Counted from the stretch's first letter, positions 17,330 through 26,532 are shown. The stretch is DNA of 62,881 nt from Pseudanabaena sp. Salubria-1 (GCA_023336205.1 JALQCR010000038.1:1-62881), one strand, 5' to 3'. Translations and numbers: made by a program. Notes: generated by a model not told the origin, from the sequence alone.

Positions 17330-17394
17330 GGGCTTAGCATTTGCGGATCGATTTTTTTGTGATGGGTTAAAATTGTGGCGCAAATGCTAAGCCC
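17330..17394. repeat. MITE-like inverted repeat, GGGCTTAGCATTTGCG
   Basis: Perfect 16-bp arms (17330-17345 and 17379-17394) around a 33-bp loop in the 338-bp gap before the epimerase gene. At 17447-17462 the same gap contains TTCCACGTAACATCAG, an end sequence matching the element at 22346-22493. No coding signal is visible in this gap. Confidence 0.75.
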
Positions 17395-17520
17395 CTACGA
17401 GCGTACTGTGGTAAATCACGACGCGAATAAATTGTGACATTAACAAATTCCACGTAACATCAGGTAATAAAAGCAGTGCTTTTTTTCCTGATTCATTAAA
17501 ATCCAAGAACTATTAAGAGA

Positions 17521-18456
17521 ATGCCGAAAAAAGTCTTTATAACAGGTGCTAGTGGTTGTGTTGGTCATTATTTGATCGAGATGCTCTTAGCCAAAACTGA
17601 TTACGAGCTATATCTGCTGGTGCGCGATCGCAACAAATTGCAAATTGATATTAGCGATCGCCCTAACGTGCATATCATTGAAGACCCCATGCAGAATATC
17701 GGTAATCACAAAGACTTACTTCGCACGATGGAATTTGTTGTCAGTACCGCCGCTGCTTGGGGGGGAGAGGAAGCCTTTGTGGTTAATCGTGATAAAACCA
17801 TTGAGCTATTTTCGTTGCTCGACCCGCAGATATGCGAACGCGCTATCTATTTCTCCACAGCCAGTATTCTGGATTCCCATAATCAGATTATTCCTGAGGC
17901 AGGGCAAATTGGCACACCATATATTGCCTCGAAACATGCCTGTCTTGAAGCTGTAGAAAATTCGATAATTCGCGATCGCTTAATTACAGTTTTCCCTACT
18001 CTGGTTTTTGGTGGAGCTCCAGACAAACCCTATTCCCATCTTTCCAAGGGACTGAAGGATATTCTTAAATATGTTCCCTATGCGAGATTTTTAAAGGCTG
18101 ATGGTAGTTTCCATTTTGTTCACGCGATCGATATTGCTCAAGTGGTTACTCATCTCCTGACTGAGCCTTCAGTTCCTTCTTCTCCCGCACGTCTAGTCTT
18201 AGGAATGCAGAAATTGACTGCTGAAGACCTAGTTGCTCAATTCTGTGAATATTTGAATTTAAAGGTTGGTTGGCAATTGAGTTTGAATCCATTCCTAATC
18301 GATGCCGTGATCAAATTATTCCGTATCGAAGTCGCCGCATGGGATCGCTTTTGTATTGCCCAACGCCATTTCACCTATGACATCGTCTCACCAGAAACCT
18401 TCGGCTTAATGTCAAAATATCCCTACCTAGCAAATTTACTTGCAGAAGTTAAATAA
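17521..18456 (+). CDS. NAD(P)-dependent epimerase/dehydratase (extended SDR)
   Basis: A 311-residue extended short-chain dehydrogenase. Cofactor motif ITGASGCVGHYLIE (about 7-20), a mid-segment VVSTAAAWGG, and catalytic YIASK (Tyr and Lys of YxxxK) at about 142-146. The substrate class (sugar nucleotide, dihydroflavonol-like or steroid-like) cannot be fixed. The stop codon lies inside the palindrome 18451-18493 that separates it from the convergent STAND gene. Confidence 0.88.
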   Translation: MPKKVFITGASGCVGHYLIEMLLAKTDYELYLLVRDRNKLQIDISDRPNVHIIEDPMQNIGNHKDLLRTMEFVVSTAAAWGGEEAFVVNRDKTIELFSLLDPQICERAIYFSTASILDSHNQIIPEAGQIGTPYIASKHACLEAVENSIIRDRLITVFPTLVFGGAPDKPYSHLSKGLKDILKYVPYARFLKADGSFHFVHAIDIAQVVTHLLTEPSVPSSPARLVLGMQKLTAEDLVAQFCEYLNLKVGWQLSLNPFLIDAVIKLFRIEVAAWDRFCIAQRHFTYDIVSPETFGLMSKYPYLANLLAEVK

Positions 18457-18493
18457 GAAAAAAGCTTCCCTTTGGGAAGCTTTTTTCTTATTT
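18451..18493. terminator. Palindromic bidirectional terminator carrying both stop codons
   Basis: Perfect 20-bp arms AAATAAGAAAAAAGCTTCCC around TTT. The epimerase stop (18454-18456) and, on the other strand, the STAND gene stop (from 18492) both lie in its ends. A and T tracts flank the GC stem on both sides. Confidence 0.9.
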
Positions 18494-20633
18494 AACCAAG
18501 CTTTTTAGAACGATTGGCTCGCAAATCTTGCTTTCTCTTTCTGGCTTGGGCGCGGCGATCGCTTGGAGTTGGTAGATTAGCAGGCGGCTCGACAATCTTT
18601 ACCTCATTGATAAAGACTAAGCGGGCATCAACAGGTTGATTGAGAGTATCTGTGATTTTTACAGCTTCAAAATCAGCATCGATCGCTGCAAATTCAGTCT
18701 CGTTCAGCCAAGCATGATACTTCTTACGGAATTTAGGTTGTTGCTTCAGTTCCTGTTGCAACTGTTCGAGGGAGCCTTCTGTCCATTGATAGTAAAGATT
18801 TTTACTGCGGATTTGGGTTTTTGTCTCGGAAGTTTGTTGAGCAAGAGGATTATTTGCCCAAGGAATTCGATGATCCCATGTGGCAAGCCCACCTGCGCGA
18901 TCGCTTTCTAGCAATCTCTCTAAAATTTGCAGATCAGAATGCTCAGTCACCCGTTCTGGGAAGCGGCAAAAGCTCTTAGTGAGGTCAGTTTGAGATGCTT
19001 TCAGGAGATTCATGATATTGCCTTGAGCATAGCCGATCGCTGTTTGCCGATCGCGTAAAGTCTCAAGCAAGCTATGCAATTCGCGCTGCAAAGTATCGAC
19101 AGTGCCATAGTAAGCCAAGAGGCGATTGGTAAGTGGTTGCAAAATATGACGAATCTGGGTTTCGCGAATGTAGTCTTCGGCGCGATGTTGGACGAGAGCA
19201 TAACTCATTAAGAATTCAGGACTACGCTCAATTGCCGCATTGTAAGCCATATCGATCAAGCGATCGGTCATATATTCCATAACCACAGGCTGCTGCGTGA
19301 AACTGTTGGCATTCTTCTCAATCAGCGATCGCCAGCGCAAAGAAATTACTGATTCCAAAATTTGTGATTTAGAAATCATTGGCACAATATCTTGACGTAG
19401 ATTATCAGTAGAAATGGGTTCACGCTCGATCGCTAGCCAATACATCACCTGTTGCTCACGTTCTGAAAGACGACCATACTGTTGATCAAGGAGATAACGG
19501 ATATCCCCAAACACATTGGCATCTTGGTCGAGAAATTCTTGAATGTCCCCATCGAACATGCTGTTGATCGAACGTGACACTACTGTCAACGCGAGGGGAT
19601 TGCCACAATAGAAGTCGATCAATTTCCGAGTTTCTGAAGTGCCCGCTAATTCTGGTTGAAACATTTGTCGCGCTTCTTCTTTTAAGCCAGACAATTGCAA
19701 AGAACGTACCATGCGATCGCTGCTGTCGGGAGGCAACACATCATTGGGTTTTTCGCGGCTGGTCAGAATCAAGCAACTTTGATGACGTACTTCCCCAACT
19801 TGACGGAACAGCTCGCCATAGCCTTCGTAGCCTTCGCTGTACTGCCCCGTAATTTCGCCACTGCGAAGGATTGACTCGACATTGTCCAATACAATCAAGC
19901 AGCGTGATTGCTTCAGTACAGGAATGAATAGTCCCAAGAGACTGTTTAGATCCTTAGGCAAAGTTGAGATCGCTTGATTTGTCAAAAAGCTGACCAATTC
20001 CGCAAGCATCGTTTCTACAGTTGGCGCATTGCGAAGTGATTTCCAAGCGATCAGCGTAAATTCAGATTGCACTTGTTCCGCTAGCTTGGTGGCAAAGGTA
20101 GTTTTCCCGATCCCGCCCATGCCGAATACTCCTAAAAGACGGCAGCGATCGCTAGTTATCCAATTTTTGCCCGTAGCAAGTTCTTGGGTACGACCATAAA
20201 AAATTGATGTATCGATCGCATTGCCCCAATCACAGCGCTTAGCATTCATATCGATGATTGGTTCCGCATTGTGAGGATTAACAAGACTCAATGGATTGTG
20301 AGGATTGTGAGCGATCGTCTGGGTTGATTCCTGTGGAGTATCTGGAGTTTGAAAATTTTTGGATTGAGTCCTTACCACGACTTGCAGATTGTGCTTTGTA
20401 ACCCTCTCCTCAAAAGCATCTGACAAGATCTTCCACAGACGATAACCAACATCACGAATATATGAGGAGTCATATCCACAAACCTCGGCAATCTCAGAAT
20501 AAGTCCTGCCATCCCATGTTTGGCGAAATACTTGCTCCTGAATATTACTCAAGCGCTTGTTTTGTAAGGCTTTATCAACAATTGCGATCGCGTCTTCAAT
20601 AGTCATCGTGGTCATGCTCGTAACTCCTCTCAA
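18492..20633 (-). CDS. STAND/NB-ARC ATPase with N-terminal vMAP-type HTH
   Basis: A 713-residue signal-transduction ATPase. N terminus: a helical winged-helix-like domain (MTIEDAIAIVDKALQ to about residue 85) as in vWA-MoxR-associated and WD40 STAND proteins. NB-ARC: Walker A FGMGGIGKTTFATKL, Walker B CLIVLDNVES, and TSREKP and GNPLALTVV motifs. In relatives, the GYAxGNxxNLL segment leads into pentapeptide or WD40 sensor repeats; here it is GYAQGNIMNLLKASQTDLTK and is followed by about 150 residues without repeats, ending in a very basic tail (RRAQARKRKQDLRANRSKK). It may regulate transcription or act in conflict systems; both are inference. Confidence 0.85.
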   Translation of the reverse strand: MRGVTSMTTMTIEDAIAIVDKALQNKRLSNIQEQVFRQTWDGRTYSEIAEVCGYDSSYIRDVGYRLWKILSDAFEERVTKHNLQVVVRTQSKNFQTPDTPQESTQTIAHNPHNPLSLVNPHNAEPIIDMNAKRCDWGNAIDTSIFYGRTQELATGKNWITSDRCRLLGVFGMGGIGKTTFATKLAEQVQSEFTLIAWKSLRNAPTVETMLAELVSFLTNQAISTLPKDLNSLLGLFIPVLKQSRCLIVLDNVESILRSGEITGQYSEGYEGYGELFRQVGEVRHQSCLILTSREKPNDVLPPDSSDRMVRSLQLSGLKEEARQMFQPELAGTSETRKLIDFYCGNPLALTVVSRSINSMFDGDIQEFLDQDANVFGDIRYLLDQQYGRLSEREQQVMYWLAIEREPISTDNLRQDIVPMISKSQILESVISLRWRSLIEKNANSFTQQPVVMEYMTDRLIDMAYNAAIERSPEFLMSYALVQHRAEDYIRETQIRHILQPLTNRLLAYYGTVDTLQRELHSLLETLRDRQTAIGYAQGNIMNLLKASQTDLTKSFCRFPERVTEHSDLQILERLLESDRAGGLATWDHRIPWANNPLAQQTSETKTQIRSKNLYYQWTEGSLEQLQQELKQQPKFRKKYHAWLNETEFAAIDADFEAVKITDTLNQPVDARLVFINEVKIVEPPANLPTPSDRRAQARKRKQDLRANRSKKLG

Positions 20634-21510
20634 TTAATGTCTCAGTGAATGTCTCGATATCGGATTAGTAATGGCGAAAGCAGGACTGAATTTTAAAATT
20701 CAAATTTCAGAACTCAAACAAAAAATCTAAGTTAATGATTACTTGTTTGAAATTGTCTTAATGCCTGACGTTATCTAGTAATTAAATTAGCTATCTATAG
20801 ATGATGACTAATCACAGCAATTACAGATGAATTAATAAACATATTCTTGTTTTTTCACGCTAGATAAATAACATATTTTCTTGTATTTGCAATGGATTTT
20901 CCTAACTTTTTGTTAGATCCTGATTTAGTCCGACATTGGTCTATGGATGTACCAATTTTTTCTTGTCTTTTCTGATGTATCTACATAAACAAGGCTTTAC
21001 AGATGCCAAACAAGCAGCAAATGCAGCCGATCTAACCATAAATTATTGTTTTTGCAAACAAAATATTTAATTATCTTGTTTTGATTTTCTACAGAATACT
21101 AGTGACTGAGACAAGATTTTTTTAAATGAGAAATATTTTTGAATTAATGCAATTGCAATTTATAAATTAGCAAATAAATAGTGAGCTATTTTTACTTTAT
21201 ATAAGTGCAAAATTTTAACCGTATTCCTAATCAGTCTTTGTGGTTTTATTCATGTATTTACTGACAAAAAATACTATTTTTTCTGGTGTCCAAATTGAAA
21301 TTTGGATTGTATGCTGTTTGCCAACAAAGGTTATGTAGTTGATTTATTCAGCTTCAATCCCTTTGCAACATCCGCCAAACTCACTTACCCTCACATAAAG
21401 AATATTTAACTCTTGTATCACTGGTAAGTACATATAGCAATAGGAAATTCTTGTTTTCCGACAAAAAACGACTTTTCCTCATATAACCTCACAAGTAGAG
21501 GCATTGAAAC
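20634..21510. other. 877-bp AT-rich noncoding region
   Basis: No credible ORF, tRNA or repeat family member seen. It holds only short palindromes such as CCAAATTGAAATTTGG (21289-21304). It must contain the promoters of the divergent STAND gene and of the paralogous hypothetical pair. Confidence 0.6.
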
Positions 21511-21906
21511 ATGAGCGCCCCCCATCATTTGCCCCAACGTCACCTTAATTTAATATCGAGTCATCCTCGCCAAACATCACAATTTGGCGTTCGACCCAGT
21601 ATTGCCGATCGCTTTTCGCAATTACTGTCTGACATCGAGTCATTTTTATTGGCTTGCACCCATGAGGAGATGTGTAGCTTTTGGAATGCGATCGCCAATC
21701 TTCGCCAATACTTGCAGAAAAATACTCATTCTTCAGAAGTTCCGCACTTTCTAAATGGTAGAAAGCAGCAGCGAGACTTTTGCCGCATTTTAGAGGTGTT
21801 AGCAGATTTAACCTATCCGCATTTGCACCTATCGTCGCAATTGCCTGAACGCACAGGCGATCATCGCCAGCATTATGTTTATCCTCACTTAGTAACACAG
21901 CGATAA
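21511..21906 (+). CDS. Hypothetical protein, first of a tandem paralogous pair
   Basis: A 131-residue soluble protein of unknown function. Its core LLSDIESFLLACTHEEMCSF followed by WNAIANLRQYL resembles the core of the next gene (LLDEIEILMTDCSTEESRSF followed by WSATDRIK), so the two arose by duplication. The C-terminal half is His/Gln rich. No enzyme motif is visible. The 10-bp gap to the second copy and same strand suggest one operon. Confidence 0.65.
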   Translation: MSAPHHLPQRHLNLISSHPRQTSQFGVRPSIADRFSQLLSDIESFLLACTHEEMCSFWNAIANLRQYLQKNTHSSEVPHFLNGRKQQRDFCRILEVLADLTYPHLHLSSQLPERTGDHRQHYVYPHLVTQR

Positions 21907-21916
21907 GGAAGGATAT

Positions 21917-22303
21917 ATGCAAAGTGATGCTTTCCCCACACCACCGATCTATGTACATCAGTTTCAACCTCGGTTGGTAAAAAATGATTTTGAGCCTCAA
22001 CAAGAAGGCGATAGTGATCATCTACGCAATCTACTAGATGAGATTGAGATCCTGATGACAGACTGCTCCACCGAAGAATCTCGATCTTTCTGGTCAGCAA
22101 CCGATCGGATCAAGATCAAACATCGGGTCATTGAATCAATGCAAATGATTGAAAGCTTGTTTCTTGATTTAGCCATAGCTTCAACACAAGACCCAGAGAT
22201 AATTTCCGCTGTTTCAGCAAGCCTTCGCTACACTAGCAATTCTCAATTCGGTCATCCAGAGCAGCTTGCAATCCCAGACTTTCTCAAACAACGAGCTTGT
22301 TGA
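21917..22303 (+). CDS. Hypothetical protein, second of the tandem pair
   Basis: A 128-residue protein related to its upstream neighbour through the helical DIE/DEIE-x-C-x-EE-SFW core. It is preceded by a good Shine-Dalgarno AAGGAAGG about 6 bp before ATG 21917. It has no membrane segment or signal peptide. Divergence between the copies is high outside the core, so the duplication is not recent. Function unknown. Confidence 0.65.
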   Translation: MQSDAFPTPPIYVHQFQPRLVKNDFEPQQEGDSDHLRNLLDEIEILMTDCSTEESRSFWSATDRIKIKHRVIESMQMIESLFLDLAIASTQDPEIISAVSASLRYTSNSQFGHPEQLAIPDFLKQRAC

Positions 22304-22337
22304 GTTTTTGAAATATTGATGCCGATTTAATTCGGCT

Positions 22338-22501
22338 AAATAGCTGATGTTACGTGGAAGGAATTCCTGCGATCCTCAAGGTTGGGGGCGGGCTACAGAA
22401 CATGAATTATTAAGTTAGGGGCAATCCCCCTGTGGTTGCCCTGCTTCGCTAGCAGCAAGAAATTCATCATCTGAGTTCCACGTAATATTCAGCAAATAGC
22501 T
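22338..22501. mobile_element. MITE-like element with 8-bp target duplication
   Basis: About 148 bp (22346-22493) bounded by inverted ends containing TTACGTGGAA and TTCCACGTAA, flanked by direct repeats AAATAGCT (22338-22345 and 22494-22501). It has no ORF. A matching end sequence lies at 17447-17462. The size and target duplication suggest a non-autonomous transposable element. Confidence 0.75.
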
Positions 22502-22601
22502 TAAAAAAGCGTGAAATCAGTTAAAAGATATTTTTATTATTTGTAAATATCTGTAGTCCGAAAAAAACTGGTTTAAATCATTGGTAAAAAAGGTAAATAT
22601 C

Positions 22602-22784
22602 ATGAAATTATTGTTTTCTGTTCTTTCAGCTTCCGTTTTGCTGTTCCCATTCACGAATAGTGCATCTGCATACTCCCAAGACCCTCGCAGTTGCAGTGAC
22701 CCTCGCACCCAATATCCGTCAAATCCCCCTTGTCAAAAACAGCAAAACTTACTTAACGTTTATTACAACAGAGTTAACTATTAA
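22602..22784 (+). CDS. Small secreted peptide
   Basis: A 60-residue product with a clear Sec signal peptide (MKLLFSVLSASVLLFPFTNSASA, about 23 residues), leaving about 37 residues with two cysteines and many Pro/Gln/Asn. I choose ATG 22602; a TTG 21 bp upstream is the only earlier option. It lies 20 bp before the glucosaminidase gene on the same strand. No family recognised. Confidence 0.6.
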   Translation: MKLLFSVLSASVLLFPFTNSASAYSQDPRSCSDPRTQYPSNPPCQKQQNLLNVYYNRVNY

Positions 22785-22804
22785 TCAGACAGAGCAAAAC
22801 AGTT

Positions 22805-23455
22805 ATGAGAAGGAAGCAGTTTCTTCAATTTGGAGCTGGCGCGATCGCGATGTTCTCATTGGATCGCCTCGGTAGAAATGCTGCTCAAGCTCAAGATTTT
22901 GCTGATTTTGCTAAAACATCTAATCGCCAAAAATTATGTTCTCCTGTCCTTGCAGGCAGCATTGATCGGATCATGGGCGATGGAGCTACTTCTGAAGTCC
23001 AACTTTTACGACTCTTACGACTAAATAAAGCCCCTTTAAATCTCTATGGTGACATACCAGCTATCTATCGCGAAGAAGCGATAATAGAAGGTGTTAACTA
23101 TGACATCGCTTTTTGTCAAATGTGCTTAGAGACGGGGTTCCTGCAATTTGATGGAGATGTTCAACCCGAACAAAATAATTTTGGTGGTATTGGCGCGATC
23201 GGCAATGGGGCTAGGGGTGATAGCTTTAGCGATCGGCGAATTGGTATCAGAGCCCAGATCCAACATCTCAAGGCATACGCCACTACCAAGCCTTTGGTGC
23301 AGCCACTAGTTGACCCAAGGTTTGGTTTAGTGAAGCGAGGTACTGCGCCTTTGGTGGGGCAGCTTGCAGGACGATGGGCTGAGGATATCAACTATGACAA
23401 AAAAATTATGGCAATTCTCCGTCGGCTCTACGAGTTGGCTGGTTTTTTTGCCTAA
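22805..23455 (+). CDS. Exported glucosaminidase-domain protein (GH73-like)
   Basis: A 216-residue cell-wall hydrolase candidate that would cleave N-acetylglucosaminyl bonds in peptidoglycan. N terminus MRRKQFLQFGAGAIAMFSL is a twin-arginine-like leader. The catalytic-type segment is YREEAIIEGVNYDIAFCQMCLETGFLQF-like (Glu of ExG and ETG), followed by NNFGGIGAIG, and a C-terminal AGRWAEDINYDKKIMAILRRLYEL typical of glucosaminidase domains. Its stop codon falls inside the palindrome 23451-23511. Confidence 0.85.
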   Translation: MRRKQFLQFGAGAIAMFSLDRLGRNAAQAQDFADFAKTSNRQKLCSPVLAGSIDRIMGDGATSEVQLLRLLRLNKAPLNLYGDIPAIYREEAIIEGVNYDIAFCQMCLETGFLQFDGDVQPEQNNFGGIGAIGNGARGDSFSDRRIGIRAQIQHLKAYATTKPLVQPLVDPRFGLVKRGTAPLVGQLAGRWAEDINYDKKIMAILRRLYELAGFFA

Positions 23456-23511
23456 AACCACAAAAGGATGAGGCGGCGCTTTGCGCCGCCTCATCCTTTT
23501 GTGGTTTTAGG
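23451..23511. terminator. Perfect 61-bp palindrome, GGCGGCGC-TTT-GCGCCGCC core
   Basis: 29-bp perfect arms starting CCTAAAACCACAAAAGGATG around TTT. It contains the glucosaminidase stop codon (23453-23455). It is one of the longest of the family. Confidence 0.9.
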
Positions 23512-23628
23512 ACAGATCGCTAACAATAGAATTGAGATATCAAATTTGAAATGCTGAGCATTAAGCATTTATTGATTCCTCCGCTAAAATCTGTTCGACA
23601 CCTTCACTATAAAACTTTTATTTTTAGC

Positions 23629-24249
23629 ATGGAAAAACACGAACAAATCACGATCGCAGAATATCAGCATACCGCAGAGTCATATCGTGTCGGCACATGG
23701 GATCATGATGTATCGCAAAATCGTGAAGCCCTAATCGAAGCAATACCTAGAGTGCCAGGTAAGATTTTGGATTTGGGTTGTGGTCCTGGACGAGATCTAG
23801 TTGCATTTCAGGCTATGGGGCACGAAGTGACAGGACTTGATGGCACTCCCACATTTGTAGAAATGGCAAAACAGGCGGCTGGTTGTCCAGTCTGGGAGCA
23901 GAGTTTTTTAAGCCTCGATCTACCCAGTAATAGCTTTGATGGGATCTTTGCCAACGCTTCATTAATTCATGTACCCAGAGCAGATATGCTGCGGGTGCTT
24001 CAGGCTTTACATGAAGCTTTGTGCGATCGCGGAGTCTTAGTAATGTCGATGGTGCGCGGAAATCAGGAAGGTTTTTCCGAAAGACCTACTGGTTATCGCT
24101 ATGTGAGTGGCTGGGAATATGAAACCCTAGCGCCAAAACTTTTAGAAGCCAAATTTCAAATTCTGAGGCATTATTACCGCCCAACTGGAGTTGCGATCGA
24201 AAATCAATCATGGTTAGTCCTCGTTGCCAAAAAAGTGATCGCTCAATAA
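23629..24249 (+). CDS. Class I SAM-dependent methyltransferase
   Basis: A 206-residue Rossmann-fold methyltransferase. Motif I KILDLGCGPGRDLVAFQAMG (about 45-64), motif II VTGLDGTPTF, motif IV FDGIFANASLIHVPRADM and post-motif LHEALCDRGVLVMSM. I choose ATG 23629 (MEKHEQITIAEY); the frame is open from 23551, but the extra 26 residues lack family character. The substrate is unknown. Confidence 0.85.
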   Translation: MEKHEQITIAEYQHTAESYRVGTWDHDVSQNREALIEAIPRVPGKILDLGCGPGRDLVAFQAMGHEVTGLDGTPTFVEMAKQAAGCPVWEQSFLSLDLPSNSFDGIFANASLIHVPRADMLRVLQALHEALCDRGVLVMSMVRGNQEGFSERPTGYRYVSGWEYETLAPKLLEAKFQILRHYYRPTGVAIENQSWLVLVAKKVIAQ

Positions 24250-24346
24250 GCGCATGGGTGAGTGTCATGAATCATTCGCATCATCCAAAAGAAAAAGAGC
24301 GTTAAAGAATACAGCAGTTATAGGAAATACATCTGAATTAGAAGTT

Positions 24347-25099
24347 TTACAAATAAGCGATCGCACATAAACTCAGCGCCTCAGTCCACTCGACGATCGC
24401 ACCATAGGTATCGCCAGTATGTCCACCGAGTTGACGGTTGAGCCATGAGCCAATGAGCCAAGAGAAACTAAAACCAATTACCGTTAAACCAATCCCTAAA
24501 TAAAATGAGTTGTAAAAATAAGCGATCGCCAAATTACCAATCGTTAACAAAAGCTCGACTAGCCACACTTGCCAATGATGTAAATCCTCTTGATGAAATT
24601 TGCCTTTGCCGATCGCTTTGAGATAGGGATAAGCCATAATTGCTCGGAGCTGTCCCCATCTTGCCCAAGCCCAAATGCTGGTTAAAATCCAAAATCGCTG
24701 ATCCTTAATGGCGGCGAGAGCGACAACTTTTAATAACAAAATCGTAATTCCTGCGATCGCGCCAAACGCACCAGTATTACTATCCGCCATCACCTCAAGG
24801 CGACGACTAGGATCGGTGACTGCTAGACCATCGGCAGTATCCATCGCGCCATCGAGATGTAAACCACCAGTGATCAGCAACCCTAATAAAATTGTGAGTA
24901 GCGATCGCAGATGTATAAATTCTGGTGCAGGTTTAATTAGTCCTAACCCAAGGTCGAGAGATGCGATCGCAATGCCGATCGCAATGCCGATCAGTGGTGC
25001 ATAGAGAGCAATTCCTCTGAAATCCAGCATTCCCTTTGGACGTAAAGGCAAACATGTATAAAAAATTAGCGCTGCCTGAAATTTTCGCCAATGCTGCAT
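24347..25099 (-). CDS. cobS: Adenosylcobinamide-GDP ribazoletransferase
   Basis: A 250-residue integral membrane enzyme that joins adenosylcobinamide-GDP and alpha-ribazole in the last steps of cobalamin synthesis. Family motifs: FYTCLPL near the N terminus, LLITGGLHLDGAMDTADGL (acidic active-site region) and DSNTGAFGAIAG. C terminus LGGHTGDTYGAIVEWTEAL is the second conserved CobS motif. It stands apart from other cobalamin genes here; the cobalt transporter cbiMQO lies 22 kb away. Confidence 0.95.
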   Translation of the reverse strand: MQHWRKFQAALIFYTCLPLRPKGMLDFRGIALYAPLIGIAIGIAIASLDLGLGLIKPAPEFIHLRSLLTILLGLLITGGLHLDGAMDTADGLAVTDPSRRLEVMADSNTGAFGAIAGITILLLKVVALAAIKDQRFWILTSIWAWARWGQLRAIMAYPYLKAIGKGKFHQEDLHHWQVWLVELLLTIGNLAIAYFYNSFYLGIGLTVIGFSFSWLIGSWLNRQLGGHTGDTYGAIVEWTEALSLCAIAYL

Positions 25100-25162
25100 T
25101 TGAGAAAACCCATAAACTTAGAGGGGGCATAAAGCACCATTTCTAATTTATGGGTTTTCTGT
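25092..25162. repeat. Inverted repeat at the cobS start
   Basis: Arms GAGAAAACCCATAAA and TTTATGGGTTTTC enclose about 40 bp; the left arm reaches the first codons of cobS. It could affect cobS leader structure. I see no cobalamin-riboswitch B12-box pattern here. Confidence 0.45.
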
Positions 25163-25260
25163 GTCTTAGGTACGAAAAAATGGGAAATTCGGCTTGAAGA
25201 AACCTAGATTAGTTAGGATAGAGAAAATATCTTTAATATAAAAAAGTTTGCATAGACAGC

Positions 25261-26532
25261 ATGATAAAACAGCGTCGTATTTGGTCTTGGCTCGTAATTA
25301 GTTTTGTAGCGATCGCCATGCAGTTTTTCTGGATGGGTGGCGCAAATGCTGCGGTGACAGACTATTTGCAAGAGCAAAAATTTCTGACTAATGTTTGGCA
25401 AATTGTCAACCGTTCTTACGTAGACGCTGATTTTAATCATCAAAACTGGTACAAAGTGCGCCGCCAGTTTATCAATCGCAAATTTAATAGCCGAGAAGAT
25501 ACCTATACGGCAATTAGGGAAATGTTAGCAACCTTGGACGATCCGTTCACAAGGTTTCTGGAGCCTGACAAGTTTAAAAGTATGCAAACCAGCACATCGG
25601 GCGAATTAACAGGTGTGGGGCTGCAAATAGCTGTGGATGAACCTGATAATAATGTGACCGTGATTTCGCCAATTGAAGGATCGCCTGCGGATGCTGCGGG
25701 TGTGCGATCGCGCGATCGCATTGTTGCGATAGATAACATTCCGACCAAGGGCTTGAGTCTTGATGAATGTGCGACCAGAATGCGAGGTAAGATTGGCTCT
25801 GAGGTCAAGCTAAGTCTAGAACGGGCGCTGGCGGATGGTAAGGGTTTAGAAAAACTGGATGTAGTGATTAAACGCGATCGCATTGCGGTTACACCAATCA
25901 TTGCGAAGCTCAATCAAGAATCAAATCATAAAGTCGGCTATATCCGCTTAAATCAGTTCAATGGCAATGCCTCAGCCGATATGGAAAAGACTCTGAAGAA
26001 GTTTGAAGCTGAAGGCGCGGATCGTTATGTTCTCGATTTGCGTGGTAACCCTGGAGGGCTATTTGATGCAGGTTTACAGATTGCGAGAATGTGGATTCCT
26101 GAAGGAACTGTAGTTTATACCGTTGATCGGCATGGAGTACAGGAGAGTTTTGAAGCTAAAGGCGATGCGATTACGTCCGATCCTCTAGCGGTTCTAACTG
26201 ACGGCGGTAGCGCCAGTGCTAGTGAGATTCTGGCTGGTGCATTGCAGGAAAACGATCGCGCTCAGCTTGTTGGCACTAAGACCTATGGCAAGGGCTTAAT
26301 TCAATCTCTATATGAATTGGAAGATGGCGCAGGTTTGGCAGTGACGATCGCTAAATACGAGACTCCATTGCATCACAATATCCATAAGCGCGGTATTATT
26401 CCGAATGTGGAAGTTGCATTGACGGAGCCAATTACCCGTAAACAGCTTGGAACAAGTGAAGATCCGCAATATGTAGCAGCTTTATCAGTTCTGGATGGAA
26501 CTTATAAGAATGTAATTGCGAAGTCTGAATAA
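25261..26532 (+). CDS. ctpA: Carboxyl-terminal processing protease (S41)
   Basis: A 423-residue exported serine protease of the CtpA/B/C family; cyanobacterial CtpA trims the C terminus of the photosystem II D1 precursor in the thylakoid lumen. A signal peptide spans about residues 1-31 (ends ANAAV). A PDZ domain (about 113-195) contains GVGLQI and SPADAAGVRSRDRI. The catalytic Ser-Lys dyad fits Ser319 in GGSASASEIL and Lys344 in TYGKGLIQS, the same 25-residue spacing as in the D1 protease. Which Ctp paralogue this is needs a tree; the ctpA name is tentative. Confidence 0.9.
   Translation: MIKQRRIWSWLVISFVAIAMQFFWMGGANAAVTDYLQEQKFLTNVWQIVNRSYVDADFNHQNWYKVRRQFINRKFNSREDTYTAIREMLATLDDPFTRFLEPDKFKSMQTSTSGELTGVGLQIAVDEPDNNVTVISPIEGSPADAAGVRSRDRIVAIDNIPTKGLSLDECATRMRGKIGSEVKLSLERALADGKGLEKLDVVIKRDRIAVTPIIAKLNQESNHKVGYIRLNQFNGNASADMEKTLKKFEAEGADRYVLDLRGNPGGLFDAGLQIARMWIPEGTVVYTVDRHGVQESFEAKGDAITSDPLAVLTDGGSASASEILAGALQENDRAQLVGTKTYGKGLIQSLYELEDGAGLAVTIAKYETPLHHNIHKRGIIPNVEVALTEPITRKQLGTSEDPQYVAALSVLDGTYKNVIAKSE

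Noticed and set aside
25100..25260. Cobalamin riboswitch upstream of cobS
   Set aside because: No B12-box-like conserved segments; only an inverted repeat on GAAAACCCATAAA.
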